A stretch of 64,000 bases of DNA from Actinopolymorpha pittospori (GTDB lineage: Bacteria > Actinomycetota > Actinomycetes > Propionibacteriales > Actinopolymorphaceae). The position numbers and the translations under genes were made by a program. This document shows positions 52,992-62,146 of this stretch, in pieces (the first letter of the stretch is position 1; each line of letters begins with the position of its first letter). The notes beneath the pieces are model-generated. The model had not been told where the DNA came from. It did no database searches and saw only the letters and a program-made list of their open reading frames with translations. Location of the stretch: positions 5,642,001 through 5,706,000 of the forward strand of contig NZ_JADBEM010000001.1 in the NCBI RefSeq assembly GCF_014873875.1. The letters run 5' to 3'.

Positions 52992-54644
52992 TTATTTTCT
53001 GATCCGCAACCAGGCAGCCACATCGCTGCGAAGCACACCGTCGGCGAGCGGCGCACTGGCGAGCAGCACCTCCGCGTCGGCGGGAAGCTCGACAGGTTCG
53101 GAGCCGAGGTTGACGACGCAACGGAACTCAGTGCCCCGGTCGAACGCGAGAACGTCCTCGCCGTGTGCCTGCCACCGGAGTTCGTCACCCGCGAGGTCCG
53201 GAAGGGAACGACGGACCCGGAGTGCCTCGCGGTAGAGCGCGAGCATGGAGGTGGGGTCGTCGGTCTGCACCTCCACCGTCTGCTGCTTCCACTCCGTCGG
53301 CTGGGGAAGCCACGCAGCGGCGGCGCCGAACCCGAGCGCGGGCGCGTCACCCGTCCACGGCAGCGGCACGCGGCAGCCGTCGCGACCGCGGACCCGGTGA
53401 CCAGAACGCTCCCAGATCGGGTCCTGCAGCGAGTCGAGCGGGAGATCCTCCACCTCGGCGAGACCGAGTTCGTCGCCCTGGTAGACGTAGGCGCCACCGG
53501 GAAGGGCCAGCATCAACAGCGCGGCCGCGCGGGCGCGGACCGTGCCCAGGGCAAGGTCTGTGGGAACGGTGCCAGCCGGTCGCTGGATGTCGTCGGTGTC
53601 CCGTCCGTAGCGGGTGACGTGGCGGATCACGTCGTGGTTGGACAGAACCCAGGTGGGCGCCGCGCCGACCTCGCCGAGGGTGCGCAGGTTGTGGTCGACG
53701 GAGGCACGCAGCTGAGCGGCGTCCCATGCGCACTTGAGGAAGTCGAAGTTGAACGCGGTGTGGAGCTCGTCCGGACGCAGGTAGCGCGCGAGCCGGTTGG
53801 TGGCCGTGCGGACCCAGGCCTCGGCCACGAAGACACGCGGACCGTGCGGGGAGTCGACGTAGGAGTCGGCGACCCGTCGCCAGTCGCGGTAGATCTCGTG
53901 TACGCCGTCGCGGTCCCAGTGCGGGTGGTCGGCGATGTCCGGCTCGGCCAGGAGCTCCTCCTCGTCCAGGCCGATGTCGGGAAGGGCGGCGTGCTTGTCC
54001 AGGCCGTGCGCGACGTCGATGCGGAAGCCGTCGACGCCACGGTCGAACCAGAACCGCAGGATGTCCTCGAACTCCCGGTGGACCTCGGGGTTGGACCAGT
54101 TCAGGTCGGGCTGCTCCGGCGCGAACAGGTGGAGGTACCAGTCCTCCGGGACGCCCTGGTCGTCGAGGAGTCGGGTCCAGGCCGGACCGCCGAAGACCGA
54201 ACGCCAGTCGTTCGGCGGCAGCGCGCCGTCAGGTCCGCGGCCGGGGCGGAACCAGTACCGCGCCCGCTCGGCCGAGTCGGGATCAGACGCCAACGCCTCG
54301 CGGAACCACGCGTGCTCGTCGGAGGTGTGGTTGGGCACGATGTCGAGGATCACCCGCAGCCCGTGCTCGTGTGCCTCGGCGATCATCGCCTCCGCCTCGG
54401 CGAGCGTCCCGAACTCCGGGGCGATCGCCTGGAAGTCGGCCACGTCGTATCCACCGTCCGCCATCGGTGAGGCGTACCACGGGGTGATCCAGATCGCGTC
54501 GACACCAAGCTCGGCGAGATAGGGGAGCCGGGACCGGATGCCGGCGATGTCGCCCACACCGTCGCCGTTGCCGTCGGCGAAACTCCGAACGTAGATCTGG
54601 TAGATGACGGCGGTGCGCCACCATGCGGCGGAGGAGATACTCAT
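52992..54644 (-). CDS. GH13 alpha-glucosidase/oligo-1,6-glucosidase
   Basis: 550 residues. (beta/alpha)8 barrel motifs: VIYQIYVRSFADGNGDGVGD, ILDIVPNHTSDEHAWF, GFRIDVAHG (nucleophile Asp), VFVAEAW (acid/base Glu), VLSNHDVIRH (transition-state Asp). No signal peptide; intracellular. Acts on imported malto- or isomalto-oligosaccharides. Its stop lies ~165 bp upstream of the GH95 start on the same strand. Confidence 0.92.
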   Translation of the reverse strand: MSISSAAWWRTAVIYQIYVRSFADGNGDGVGDIAGIRSRLPYLAELGVDAIWITPWYASPMADGGYDVADFQAIAPEFGTLAEAEAMIAEAHEHGLRVILDIVPNHTSDEHAWFREALASDPDSAERARYWFRPGRGPDGALPPNDWRSVFGGPAWTRLLDDQGVPEDWYLHLFAPEQPDLNWSNPEVHREFEDILRFWFDRGVDGFRIDVAHGLDKHAALPDIGLDEEELLAEPDIADHPHWDRDGVHEIYRDWRRVADSYVDSPHGPRVFVAEAWVRTATNRLARYLRPDELHTAFNFDFLKCAWDAAQLRASVDHNLRTLGEVGAAPTWVLSNHDVIRHVTRYGRDTDDIQRPAGTVPTDLALGTVRARAAALLMLALPGGAYVYQGDELGLAEVEDLPLDSLQDPIWERSGHRVRGRDGCRVPLPWTGDAPALGFGAAAAWLPQPTEWKQQTVEVQTDDPTSMLALYREALRVRRSLPDLAGDELRWQAHGEDVLAFDRGTEFRCVVNLGSEPVELPADAEVLLASAPLADGVLRSDVAAWLRIRK

Positions 54645-54812
54645 GCGCCGAGCTTTCCGGTCACCGCACCACCAGGCAAGTCGGATGGCCTATCCCACCA
54701 CCGTGTGTTTCCTCACGCCGATCGCGGCGTGCGTAGGGCGCGGCGTCCGCATCCACCCTGGCGGCGTTGTCGTCGCGCGTAGGACACCGCCACGCGTTGG
54801 TGTCGGGCGTTT

Positions 54813-55250
54813 CTAGCCGAGCAGGTTGGGACGCTGGCCTTCGACGGTGTTGACCATGGAGTTGGCCGCCATCACGAGGTACGTCCACAACTGGTGCTCG
54901 TGCGCCGGGTCGAGTCCCAACTCCTCGACCGCCGTCCGCATGTGGCCAAGCCAGCGATCGCGAGCGTCCTCGGTCACCGCGAACGGCGCGTGCCGCATCC
55001 GCAGCCGCGGATGCCCGCGCTGTTCGGAGTAGGTACGGGGACCGCCCCAGTACTGCTCGAGGAACAGCAGCAGGCGCTCTTCGGCGCCCGCGAGGTCGGG
55101 TTCGGGGTAGAGCGCGCGGAGCTCTGGGTCCTCGGCGACTCCGGCGTAGAAACGCGCCACCAGGCGCTCGAAGGTCGCGTGACCGCCGACCGCGTCGTAG
55201 AAGGTCTGCGCTGGCTGGTCGGGCCGGCCGCCCGGTGGTTGCTCGCTCAT
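54813..55250 (-). CDS. glbO: Group II truncated haemoglobin (GlbO type)
   Basis: 145 residues from the ATG at 55250. [20 protein letters not shown] (helix B/E region), [28 protein letters not shown] (proximal His) and the W/Y pattern are those of trHbO. O2/NO-binding redox protein widespread in actinobacteria. Chromosomal, not in an operon. Confidence 0.92.
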   Translation of the reverse strand: MSEQPPGGRPDQPAQTFYDAVGGHATFERLVARFYAGVAEDPELRALYPEPDLAGAEERLLLFLEQYWGGPRTYSEQRGHPRLRMRHAPFAVTEDARDRWLGHMRTAVEELGLDPAHEHQLWTYLVMAANSMVNTVEGQRPNLLG

Positions 55251-55383
55251 CGGGTCCCATTCTGACAACCGGCGGCAAGTCGCGGTCGCCGGGCCGGCCA
55301 CAAGGGTCGGTCCCGGCGCCGACCGCCCCGGCGGGGCACGGGAGTTCTGCCCGTTTTGGCGGCTTTCCCCACGTTTCCGGTGC

Positions 55384-56385
55384 TCACGCGGCGCCGCTCG
55401 CGGAGGAGGAGGCGGCGTGCAGGTGGCAGGCCACGCTGTGCCGGTCGGGCTCGGCGCCCAGCACCGGAAGCGGGGCACGCCGGCAGTGCATGGCGACCCC
55501 GGCGGCCTCCGCGGCTCCGGAGGCCAGTGCGTGGCAGCGCGGGTGGAAGCGGCAGCCGACCGGAATCTGCGTGACGTCGGGTGGTTCGCCGGTCAGTACG
55601 AGAGGCGCGCCGACGGGGGAGTCGGGGAGTACGGAGACGAGTGCCCGCGTGTAGGGGTGCTGGGGCGCGGTCAGCACCTGCTCGGTCGGCCCCGACTCCA
55701 CGATCCTGCCGAGGTACATCACGGCGAGCCGGTCGGCGATGCTCCAGGCCAGTCCGAGGTCGTGGGTGACGACCAGCGCGGCCAGCCCGAACTCCTCACG
55801 TAGCCGCAGCAGCAGGGCCAGGATCTCGCCGCGTACGGACGCGTCGAGGGAGGCCACCGGCTCGTCGGCGATGATCACCTTGGGCTCGAGGACGAGAGCG
55901 CCGGCGATGACCACGCGCTGGCGCTGGCCACCGGAGAGTTCGTGGGGGTATGCGAGGAAGAAGCGCTCGGCCGGTCGGAGTCCACAGTGCGACAACGCCC
56001 GCGCCACGCGTTCCCGCTCGTTGTCGGTGATGCCGTGGATGCGCAGACCCTCGGCGACCGCCTCGTAGACCGTGTGCCGGGGATTGAGGGCACCGGTCGG
56101 GTCCTGCAGCACGAGTTGCACCGAACGTCGGTAGGCCTTGAGCCCGGCGGAGTTGGTGGGCAGTGGGGCGCCGGCGTACTCCACGGTTCCGGCGCTCGGA
56201 CGGACCAGGCCGAGCAGCGTGCGGGCGAGCGTCGTCTTGCCGCAGCCCGACTCACCCGCGAGGGCGAGGATCTCCCCTGGTGCAAGGTCGAGGTTGACAC
56301 CGTCGACGGCGCGCGCCCGGCGGCCGCCGCGGACCCGGAAGTCCACCTCGAGTCCGCGGGCGGACAGGACGGGGGACTCGCTCAT
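55384..56385 (-). CDS. Dipeptide/oligopeptide ABC ATPase (DppF type)
   Basis: 333 residues from the ATG at 56385, overlapping the stop of the DppD gene (ATGA). Walker [17 protein letters not shown]-loop [14 protein letters not shown], signature [15 protein letters not shown], Walker [15 protein letters not shown], and the C-terminal peptide-ATPase tail GCRFHPRC with QHPYTRAL. Last gene of a five-gene operon (SBP-B-C-D-F). The C-terminal Cys cluster matches the family, so, unlike the broken copy at 2-3 kb, this one is intact. Confidence 0.93.
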   Translation of the reverse strand: MSESPVLSARGLEVDFRVRGGRRARAVDGVNLDLAPGEILALAGESGCGKTTLARTLLGLVRPSAGTVEYAGAPLPTNSAGLKAYRRSVQLVLQDPTGALNPRHTVYEAVAEGLRIHGITDNERERVARALSHCGLRPAERFFLAYPHELSGGQRQRVVIAGALVLEPKVIIADEPVASLDASVRGEILALLLRLREEFGLAALVVTHDLGLAWSIADRLAVMYLGRIVESGPTEQVLTAPQHPYTRALVSVLPDSPVGAPLVLTGEPPDVTQIPVGCRFHPRCHALASGAAEAAGVAMHCRRAPLPVLGAEPDRHSVACHLHAASSSASGAA

Positions 56386-57422
56386 GGGGTACTCCTCGTG
56401 GCGTCGGCGGTGCTCTCGACCCGTAGGCACGCGGCGACCCGGTCCGGCCCGGCCGCGCGCAGCGGCACCGGCGTCGACGCGCACTCGGGGAGTACGACGG
56501 GGCAGCGCGGATGGAACGGGCATCCGCTCGGCAGCGCCGCCGGGTCGGGTGGGTCGCCGCCCAGCCCACGCGGACGGCCGCGCGCGGCGGGATCGCCGAC
56601 GCTCGGGAACGCCGACGCCAGCGCACCGGAGTACGGGTGCAGCGGGTCGGTGAACACCTTTCCGGCCGGGCCGAGTTCGACGACCTGACCGGCGTACATC
56701 ACGGCGAGCCGTCGGCAGTTGGCCGACAGCACCGAGAGGTCGTGGCTGATCATGAGCAGAGCGATCCCACGCTCGGCGACCAGGGTGCCGAGGAGTTCGA
56801 GTACCTGCGCCTGGATCATCACGTCGAGCGCCGTCGTCGCCTCGTCGGCAATGATCAGCCGGGGTGAGCAGGCGAGGGCCATCGCGATCATGATCCGTTG
56901 CCGCTGCCCACCGGAGAGTTCGTGCGGATAGCTGCGGGCCCGCCAGGTGGGCAGGCCAACCTGGGTGAGGAGTTCGTCCACCCGCTGGTTCGCCTCGGCC
57001 TCGCTGACCTTCTCGTGCAGCAGGATCGGCTCCGCGATCTGGCGGCCGATCCGGTGGACGGGGTTGAGGGCGTGCATGGCGCCCTGGAAGACGATCGAGG
57101 CGCCGGCCCACCGCAGAGCACGCAGGCGTCCCCAGGACATGTCGAGGACGTCCTCGTCGTCGATCCGGATCTGCCCCTCCACGGTCGTGCCCGCGGGGAG
57201 GAGACGCAGCAGTGCCAGCGCCAGGCTGGACTTGCCGCAGCCGGACTCACCGGCGATGCCGAGCGTGTCACCCGGCTGCAAGGTCAGGTTGACACCGCGG
57301 ACGGCTGGGATGTCGCCGCGGGCGCCGTGGTAGGTGATCGCCAGGTCGCGTACGTCGAGCAGGGGCGCCGACGTGGGAGACGGGGCCGCGGGGGAGGCGG
57401 GGGACGGGGATGTGGGAGACAC
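56382..57422 (-). CDS. Dipeptide/oligopeptide ABC ATPase (DppD type)
   Basis: 346 residues from a GTG, starting 3 bp after the permease stop. Walker [16 protein letters not shown], signature [15 protein letters not shown], Walker B LIIADEATTALDVM, GCPFHPRCPVVLPEC tail. A Pro/Ser/Ala-rich leader of ~20 residues precedes the domain. Paired with DppF as the ATPase heterodimer. Confidence 0.93.
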   Translation of the reverse strand: MSPTSPSPASPAAPSPTSAPLLDVRDLAITYHGARGDIPAVRGVNLTLQPGDTLGIAGESGCGKSSLALALLRLLPAGTTVEGQIRIDDEDVLDMSWGRLRALRWAGASIVFQGAMHALNPVHRIGRQIAEPILLHEKVSEAEANQRVDELLTQVGLPTWRARSYPHELSGGQRQRIMIAMALACSPRLIIADEATTALDVMIQAQVLELLGTLVAERGIALLMISHDLSVLSANCRRLAVMYAGQVVELGPAGKVFTDPLHPYSGALASAFPSVGDPAARGRPRGLGGDPPDPAALPSGCPFHPRCPVVLPECASTPVPLRAAGPDRVAACLRVESTADATRSTP

Positions 57423-57425
57423 GGC

Positions 57426-58355
57426 CTAGCGACCTCGCAGTCTGGGGTTGAACACCGCTTCGAGGGCGCGGCCACACAGGGTGAAGCACAAGACGACGAC
57501 CAGAATGGCGAGGCCGGGCGTCAGGAGGTACCACCAGGCGCCGAAGGTCACCGCGCCGGAGGAGTTGGCCCGGCTCAACATGCTTCCCCACGACACGCGG
57601 GAGGGATCGCCGAGCCCGAGGAACGACAGGGTCGCCTCCGCGAGGACGGCGCTCGCGACCTCGAGCGTCGTGCTCGCGAGCACGAGCGGCATGACGTTCG
57701 GAAGTACGTGCCGGGTCATCTGGTGCCAGTGCCCGGCACCGAGTGCCTTCGCGCGTTCGAGGTACGGACGCGCCTCCACGGCCAGCGTCTGCGCCCGGAT
57801 CAGCCGGGCCGTCCCGGGCCAGGAGGTGACGCCGATCGCGACGACGATGGTGGTGAGACTCGGCCCCAGGACGGCGGCGAGGGCGATCGCGAGCACCAGC
57901 CGGGGCAGCACGATGAACCAGTCGGTGACCCGCATCAGCAGCCCCGTGAACCAGCCGCCGAAGTGGCCGGCGGCGATGCCGACCAGGGTGCCGATCCCCA
58001 TCGCCAGCAGGGTGGCGGTCACGCCGACCAGCAGCGAGATGCGGGCACCCCACAGGGTGAGGAGTAGGACGGAGCGGCCGGTCTCGTCGGTGCCGAGTGG
58101 GAAGGAGAAGCTCGGCGGCTCGAGCCGGTCGCCGGTCGCCTGGGTCACGTCCAGGCCGCTCTCGTCGGTGATGAGCGGGGCGGCCAACGAGAGCACCACG
58201 ATGACGAGGAGCCCGGCGAGGCCGATGACGCCGGCGCGCTGTTGCCGGTAGGACCGCCAGAACCGCCGCAGGGCCGCCTTGCGGCGTTCCCAGACGACCG
58301 ACCGGACGGAGGTCAGCGCCGGGGTGTCCGGCGTACCGGAGGGTTGTGTGGTCAT
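57426..58355 (-). CDS. Dipeptide/oligopeptide ABC permease (DppC type)
   Basis: 309 residues from the ATG at 58355, which overlaps the DppB stop. Cytosolic leader, then helices from VIGLAGLLVIVVLSLAAPLI, the FSFPLGTDETGRSVLLLTLW segment typical of DppC, and the EAA-like loop ERAKALGAGHWHQMTRHVL. Operon position as expected. Confidence 0.93.
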   Translation of the reverse strand: MTTQPSGTPDTPALTSVRSVVWERRKAALRRFWRSYRQQRAGVIGLAGLLVIVVLSLAAPLITDESGLDVTQATGDRLEPPSFSFPLGTDETGRSVLLLTLWGARISLLVGVTATLLAMGIGTLVGIAAGHFGGWFTGLLMRVTDWFIVLPRLVLAIALAAVLGPSLTTIVVAIGVTSWPGTARLIRAQTLAVEARPYLERAKALGAGHWHQMTRHVLPNVMPLVLASTTLEVASAVLAEATLSFLGLGDPSRVSWGSMLSRANSSGAVTFGAWWYLLTPGLAILVVVLCFTLCGRALEAVFNPRLRGR

Positions 58356-59404
58356 GCGTGTCGCACCCTCGGGTCGAGGAACCGGTAGACGATGTCGGCG
58401 GCCGTGTTGGCGAGGATCACCGCGGTCGAGAAGAACAGGAACGTGCCCTGGAGCAGCGGCAGGTCCGGGATCTTCAACGCCTGGTAGGCGAGCAGCCCGA
58501 GTCCGGGCCAGCTGAACACCGTCTCGGTGAGGATCGCCCCGCCGACCACGCCACCGAGCTGGAGGAAGACCAGGGTCACGGTGGGCAGCATTGCGTTGGG
58601 GACGGCGTGCCGGCGGCGTACGACGTCGTCGCGCAGACCCTTCGCGCGGGCCGTGACGAGGTAGTCGCCGTCCTTCTCCTCCAGGATCGAGGAGCGCATG
58701 ACGAGGACGTACTGCGCGTAGATCACCGCGGTCATCGTGAGCACCGGCAACACCAGGTGGTGCAGGGTGTCGATGGTCTGCGGCCAGAAGCCGGGCGGGG
58801 TGTGGGGCGAGATCATGCCGTTGATGGGGAACAGCCCGAGGTACCGGGCGAACACCATGATGATGATCATCCCGAACCAGAACGTCGGTGCGGACCAGAG
58901 TGTGAGCGAGACGCCGACCTGCACCTTGTCGAACCTGCTGCCCTGGTGCCATCCGGCGCGGGTGCCGATCCACAGGCCGAGCGCGGCCGCGATCACGAGC
59001 GCCGTCCCGGTGAGCAGGATGGTCGCGCCGAGGCGTTCGGCGATCAGGCTGGTGACCGACTGTTGGTACTGGTAGGAGTCGCCGAGGTCGCCGGTGAGGA
59101 CGCCCTTCAGATAGTTGAGGAACTGCAACGGGAGCGGTTGGTCCAGCCCGAGCGTGTGGCGGAGTGCTGCCCGCTCGGCGGGACTCGTCGGGACGTCCCT
59201 CGTCAACGCGTCGACGGGGTCGCCGCCGAGGATGCGGAAGAGGAAGAACGCCGAGAAGACGACCATCACCAGCGAGATGGCGGCGCCGCCGAGCTTGCCC
59301 AGGAGGTAACGCGCGAAGCCGCTACCGCCACGTGCGGGGGACCGGTCGGTGTCGTTGGTGGCCGAGCCCGCGGGCTCGGCCACCAACGAGGGATCCATCG
59401 TCAT
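58352..59404 (-). CDS. Dipeptide/oligopeptide ABC permease (DppB type)
   Basis: 350 residues. N-terminal helix AAISLVMVVFSAFFLFRILG followed by GDPVDAL and the periplasmic DQPLPLQFLNYLKGVLTGDL typical of DppB; later SAPTFWFGMIIIMVFARYLG and RAKGLRDDVVRRRHAVPNAM (EAA loop). Starts 9 bp after the binding-protein stop. Confidence 0.93.
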   Translation of the reverse strand: MTMDPSLVAEPAGSATNDTDRSPARGGSGFARYLLGKLGGAAISLVMVVFSAFFLFRILGGDPVDALTRDVPTSPAERAALRHTLGLDQPLPLQFLNYLKGVLTGDLGDSYQYQQSVTSLIAERLGATILLTGTALVIAAALGLWIGTRAGWHQGSRFDKVQVGVSLTLWSAPTFWFGMIIIMVFARYLGLFPINGMISPHTPPGFWPQTIDTLHHLVLPVLTMTAVIYAQYVLVMRSSILEEKDGDYLVTARAKGLRDDVVRRRHAVPNAMLPTVTLVFLQLGGVVGGAILTETVFSWPGLGLLAYQALKIPDLPLLQGTFLFFSTAVILANTAADIVYRFLDPRVRHA

Positions 59405-59413
59405 GCGGGGGAA

Positions 59414-61240
59414 CTACTCCCGATCGTCGGCGGTAGAACGGCGCCGGAGGGCGATCACGCCGGCGGCGGCCGCGATGAGGACGACCGCGGCTCCTCCACC
59501 GAGGTAGAGACCGACGCGCGAGCCCGTCTCCTCCTCCGCCTTCTCGACCGGCTTCGCCGAGACGAAGGCCCAGTTGCCCTGCTGGCCGGAGATCATGCCG
59601 CGGTCGGCGGGCTGCTTGACGAACCCGGTCCACCGGTCGCTGCGGTAGGCCTCGAGCGTGTCGGAGTACCGGAGGACGATGACCGGCGCCTTGGTGTAGA
59701 GGATCTGCTGCATCTGCTTGATGATCTCGGCCCGGGCCGGGATGTCGCTCTCCCGCTTCTGCTCCTCGTGCAGCTTGTCGTAGGCGGGGTCGCAGTAGAA
59801 CGTGTCGGTGTCGCGCTGGGTGCCGGTCGCGTCGTCGGGCAGCACGCCGCACGTGTGCAGGCTGAGGATCGAGGTGGGGTCTGGCCCCACGCCCCAGCCG
59901 GAGAAGATGATGTCGTACTTACCGAGATAGAGGTTGTCGTTGAGCTTGGTGAAGTCGGCGCTCTGGATCTCGGTGTCGATGCCGATCTGCTTCCACCAGC
60001 CCTTGAGGTAGTCGGAGTCGGTGGCCTCCGACGGGGTGTCGGCGTGGTTGAGCAGACGGAACTTCAGCGGCCGGCCGTTGCCGGGCATCCGCCGGATGCC
60101 GTCCGGGCCGCGCTTGTAGCCGGCGTCGTCGAGGATGCGGTTGGCCTCGGCGATGTCGAACTTCGTCGTCTCCGACTCACTCGGCTGCCAGAAGTAGGTG
60201 CTGAAGATCGGCGGAACGTAGCTCACACCAGGCTCGGCGAGCCCGTCGTTGACCTTCGCGATCAACTCGTCCTTGTCGATGGCGTGGTGGATCGCCTGCC
60301 GGACCCGGACGTCCTTCAGCGCGGGGTGCCCGTCGCCGAAGGGCTGCCCCTTCTTGGTGCGCGCGCCGACGTTGAACGTGATCGAGCTGAAGCGACGGTT
60401 CTGGGCCCGGTTGCGGGTGATGCCGGGCTGGTTCGCGAGCGACTCGTACTGTGCCGGCGTCAGCCCGCTCACCACGTCGACCTCGCCGGCGATCAGCGCC
60501 TGCACGCTCGCGTCGGGCGTCTTGTAGTAGCGGAACACGAGCTCGTCGTAGGCGGGCGCGCCGTCCCAGTAGTTCTTGTTCGCCTTGAGCCGGATGAACT
60601 GGTCCGTCTTGAACTCGACCACCTGGAACGGGCCGGAGCCGACCAGCGGGAAGTCGAAGTTCTTGAAGTCCTTGATGCTGTCGATCTTCTCCCAGATGTG
60701 CTTCGGGACGATCGCGTTGTCCAGGGCGAGCATCTGGTTGGTGGGTTGCTTGAGCTTGATGACGAGCGTCGTGTCGTTGGGCGCGGAGACGCTCTCGAAG
60801 TTGTCCACCAGGTCGGAGGAGGACGCGTGGGCGGCCGGGTCCGTCATCATCAGGTGGTAGGTGAACTCCGCGTCGCGCGCCGTGAGCGGCGTGCCGTCGG
60901 AGAACTTCACACCCTTGCGGATCGTGTAGGTCCAGGTCAGGTGGTCGGCGGACTCTTCCCACTTGGTGGCGAGGCCAGGGGAGGGCTTGAAGTCCTTGGC
61001 GCTCCAGTCGATCAGCGAGTCGTAGGTCAGACCCGCCACGGTGTAGCCGATCGCGAAGAACGACATGAACGGGTTGAACGTGTCGACCGACTGGGACGCG
61101 GCGACGATCAGCTGCGTCGGCTGGGCCTTGGCGGGCTCCTCGGCATGCCCCACGCTGGTCGGGAGCACGACGCCGACGGCGCAGACCAGAGCGGCGAGGC
61201 CTGCCGCGGCTGCACGTAACCGGTGTTTCACGATCCGCAT
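59414..61240 (-). CDS. ABC substrate-binding protein family 5, C-terminally membrane anchored
   Basis: 608 residues from the ATG at 61240, with GGGAGGAC upstream. A classical (not lipoprotein) signal peptide, MRIVKHRLRAAAAGLAALVC ... VGHA, is followed by family 5 motifs (SVDTFNPFMSFFAIGYTVAG, TWTYTIRKGVKFSDGTPLTA, RVRQAIHHAIDKDELIA) and a C-terminal hydrophobic anchor, LGGGAAVVLIAAAAGVIALR, plus basic residues. The missing lipobox and the extra anchor are an alternative way to tether the receptor. First gene of the dpp-type operon. Confidence 0.9.
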   Translation of the reverse strand: MRIVKHRLRAAAAGLAALVCAVGVVLPTSVGHAEEPAKAQPTQLIVAASQSVDTFNPFMSFFAIGYTVAGLTYDSLIDWSAKDFKPSPGLATKWEESADHLTWTYTIRKGVKFSDGTPLTARDAEFTYHLMMTDPAAHASSSDLVDNFESVSAPNDTTLVIKLKQPTNQMLALDNAIVPKHIWEKIDSIKDFKNFDFPLVGSGPFQVVEFKTDQFIRLKANKNYWDGAPAYDELVFRYYKTPDASVQALIAGEVDVVSGLTPAQYESLANQPGITRNRAQNRRFSSITFNVGARTKKGQPFGDGHPALKDVRVRQAIHHAIDKDELIAKVNDGLAEPGVSYVPPIFSTYFWQPSESETTKFDIAEANRILDDAGYKRGPDGIRRMPGNGRPLKFRLLNHADTPSEATDSDYLKGWWKQIGIDTEIQSADFTKLNDNLYLGKYDIIFSGWGVGPDPTSILSLHTCGVLPDDATGTQRDTDTFYCDPAYDKLHEEQKRESDIPARAEIIKQMQQILYTKAPVIVLRYSDTLEAYRSDRWTGFVKQPADRGMISGQQGNWAFVSAKPVEKAEEETGSRVGLYLGGGAAVVLIAAAAGVIALRRRSTADDRE

Positions 61241-61498
61241 AGGGCGTCCTCCCGGGGCTGGGTGAAGAAAATTACTGCCGGAGCCAGCGCGCGGCAGGTA
61301 AGTGTCGGCCGATGTTGCCCTGCGATGGCTTGTCCGGTCAAGATCCAGACGCAAAGGTCATCCAGCCGTCACCCGACGGGTGCGTTACGTGCGCGTGGCG
61401 AGCCAGGGGCTGCGCGTCGGGAAGCAGGTGAGCAGGGCAGGATGACGTCGTACGACGAAACGAAACGAATCGACCACGGTGTCAATCGAGGAGGATCC
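61241..61498. other. Divergent promoter region
   Basis: 258 bp between the peptide operon and osmC-like gene. No gene, repeat or clear promoter boxes assigned. GAGGAGGATCC just upstream of 61499 is the osmC ribosome site. Confidence 0.4.
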
Positions 61499-61927
61499 AT
61501 GGCAACCACGCGTACGGCGAACGCCCACTGGGAGGGCTCCCTCATGCAGGGGAGCGGCCAGGTCTCGCTGGACTCGTCGGGACTCGGGAAGTACGACGTC
61601 ACCTGGGCGTCGCGTGCCGAGGACGAGCCGAACGGCCGGACCAGCCCGGAGGAGCTCATCGCCGCCGCGCACTCGACCTGCTACTCGATGGCCCTCTCGC
61701 ACGGACTCGCCCAGGCGGGCACCCCGCCGCAGACCGTGGACACCAAGGCGGACGTGACGTTCCAGCCCGGTGAGGGCATCACGGGGATCCACCTGACCGT
61801 GCGCGCCAGCGTGCCCGGGCTGGACGCGGACGGCTTCGCCGCGGCGGCCCAGAACGCCAAGGAGAACTGCCCCGTCTCCAAGGCGCTCGCCGGCACCACC
61901 ATCACCCTCGACGCCGCGCTGGTCTGA
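61499..61927 (+). CDS. OsmC-family organic hydroperoxide/peroxiredoxin-like protein
   Basis: 142 residues from the ATG at 61499. OsmC pattern: SPEELIAAAHSTCYSMALSH (first catalytic Cys) and AAQNAKENCPVSKAL (second Cys), the pair that reduces organic peroxides. Monocistronic, ending before a tandem repeat and a strong terminator. Confidence 0.92.
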   Translation: MATTRTANAHWEGSLMQGSGQVSLDSSGLGKYDVTWASRAEDEPNGRTSPEELIAAAHSTCYSMALSHGLAQAGTPPQTVDTKADVTFQPGEGITGIHLTVRASVPGLDADGFAAAAQNAKENCPVSKALAGTTITLDAALV

Positions 61928-62006
61928 ACGCGGCTTGTTCGAAACGCGGCTGGGTCGAAACGCGGCTGGGTCGAAACGCGGCTGGTTCGAAACGCGGCTG
62001 GGTCGA
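61928..62006. repeat. Five tandem 16-bp repeats downstream of osmC
   Basis: The unit AACGCGGCTGGGTCGA (with variants TTGTTCGA and TGGTTCGA) is repeated about five times immediately after the osmC stop, then degenerates into CAGCCGG. Non-coding. Confidence 0.75.
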
Positions 62007-62068
62007 ACACAGCCGGTCTGAACACCGCTGGTCGTCGGGTCGTCGACGCCACGTGGGGGAGTGACACT

Positions 62069-62107
62069 CGGGCCTGTCCCGCGGATCGTGTCCGCGGGAC
62101 AGGCCCG
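62069..62107. terminator. Bidirectional terminator between osmC and mscS
   Basis: CGGGCCTGTCCCGCGGA (62069-62085), loop TCGTG, TCCGCGGGACAGGCCCG (62091-62107), a perfect 17-bp stem between convergent genes. Confidence 0.88.
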
Positions 62108-62146
62108 CTGTCATGTCGTCGGGCCGGGGGCCCGGCAGGAGCGTCC

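Noticed and set aside
58346-61219. A forward open frame of 957 codons across the peptide operon
   Set aside because: It is antisense to the intact permease and binding-protein genes, with His/Gly/Val-rich composition caused by GC-rich third positions. No motif or start context.
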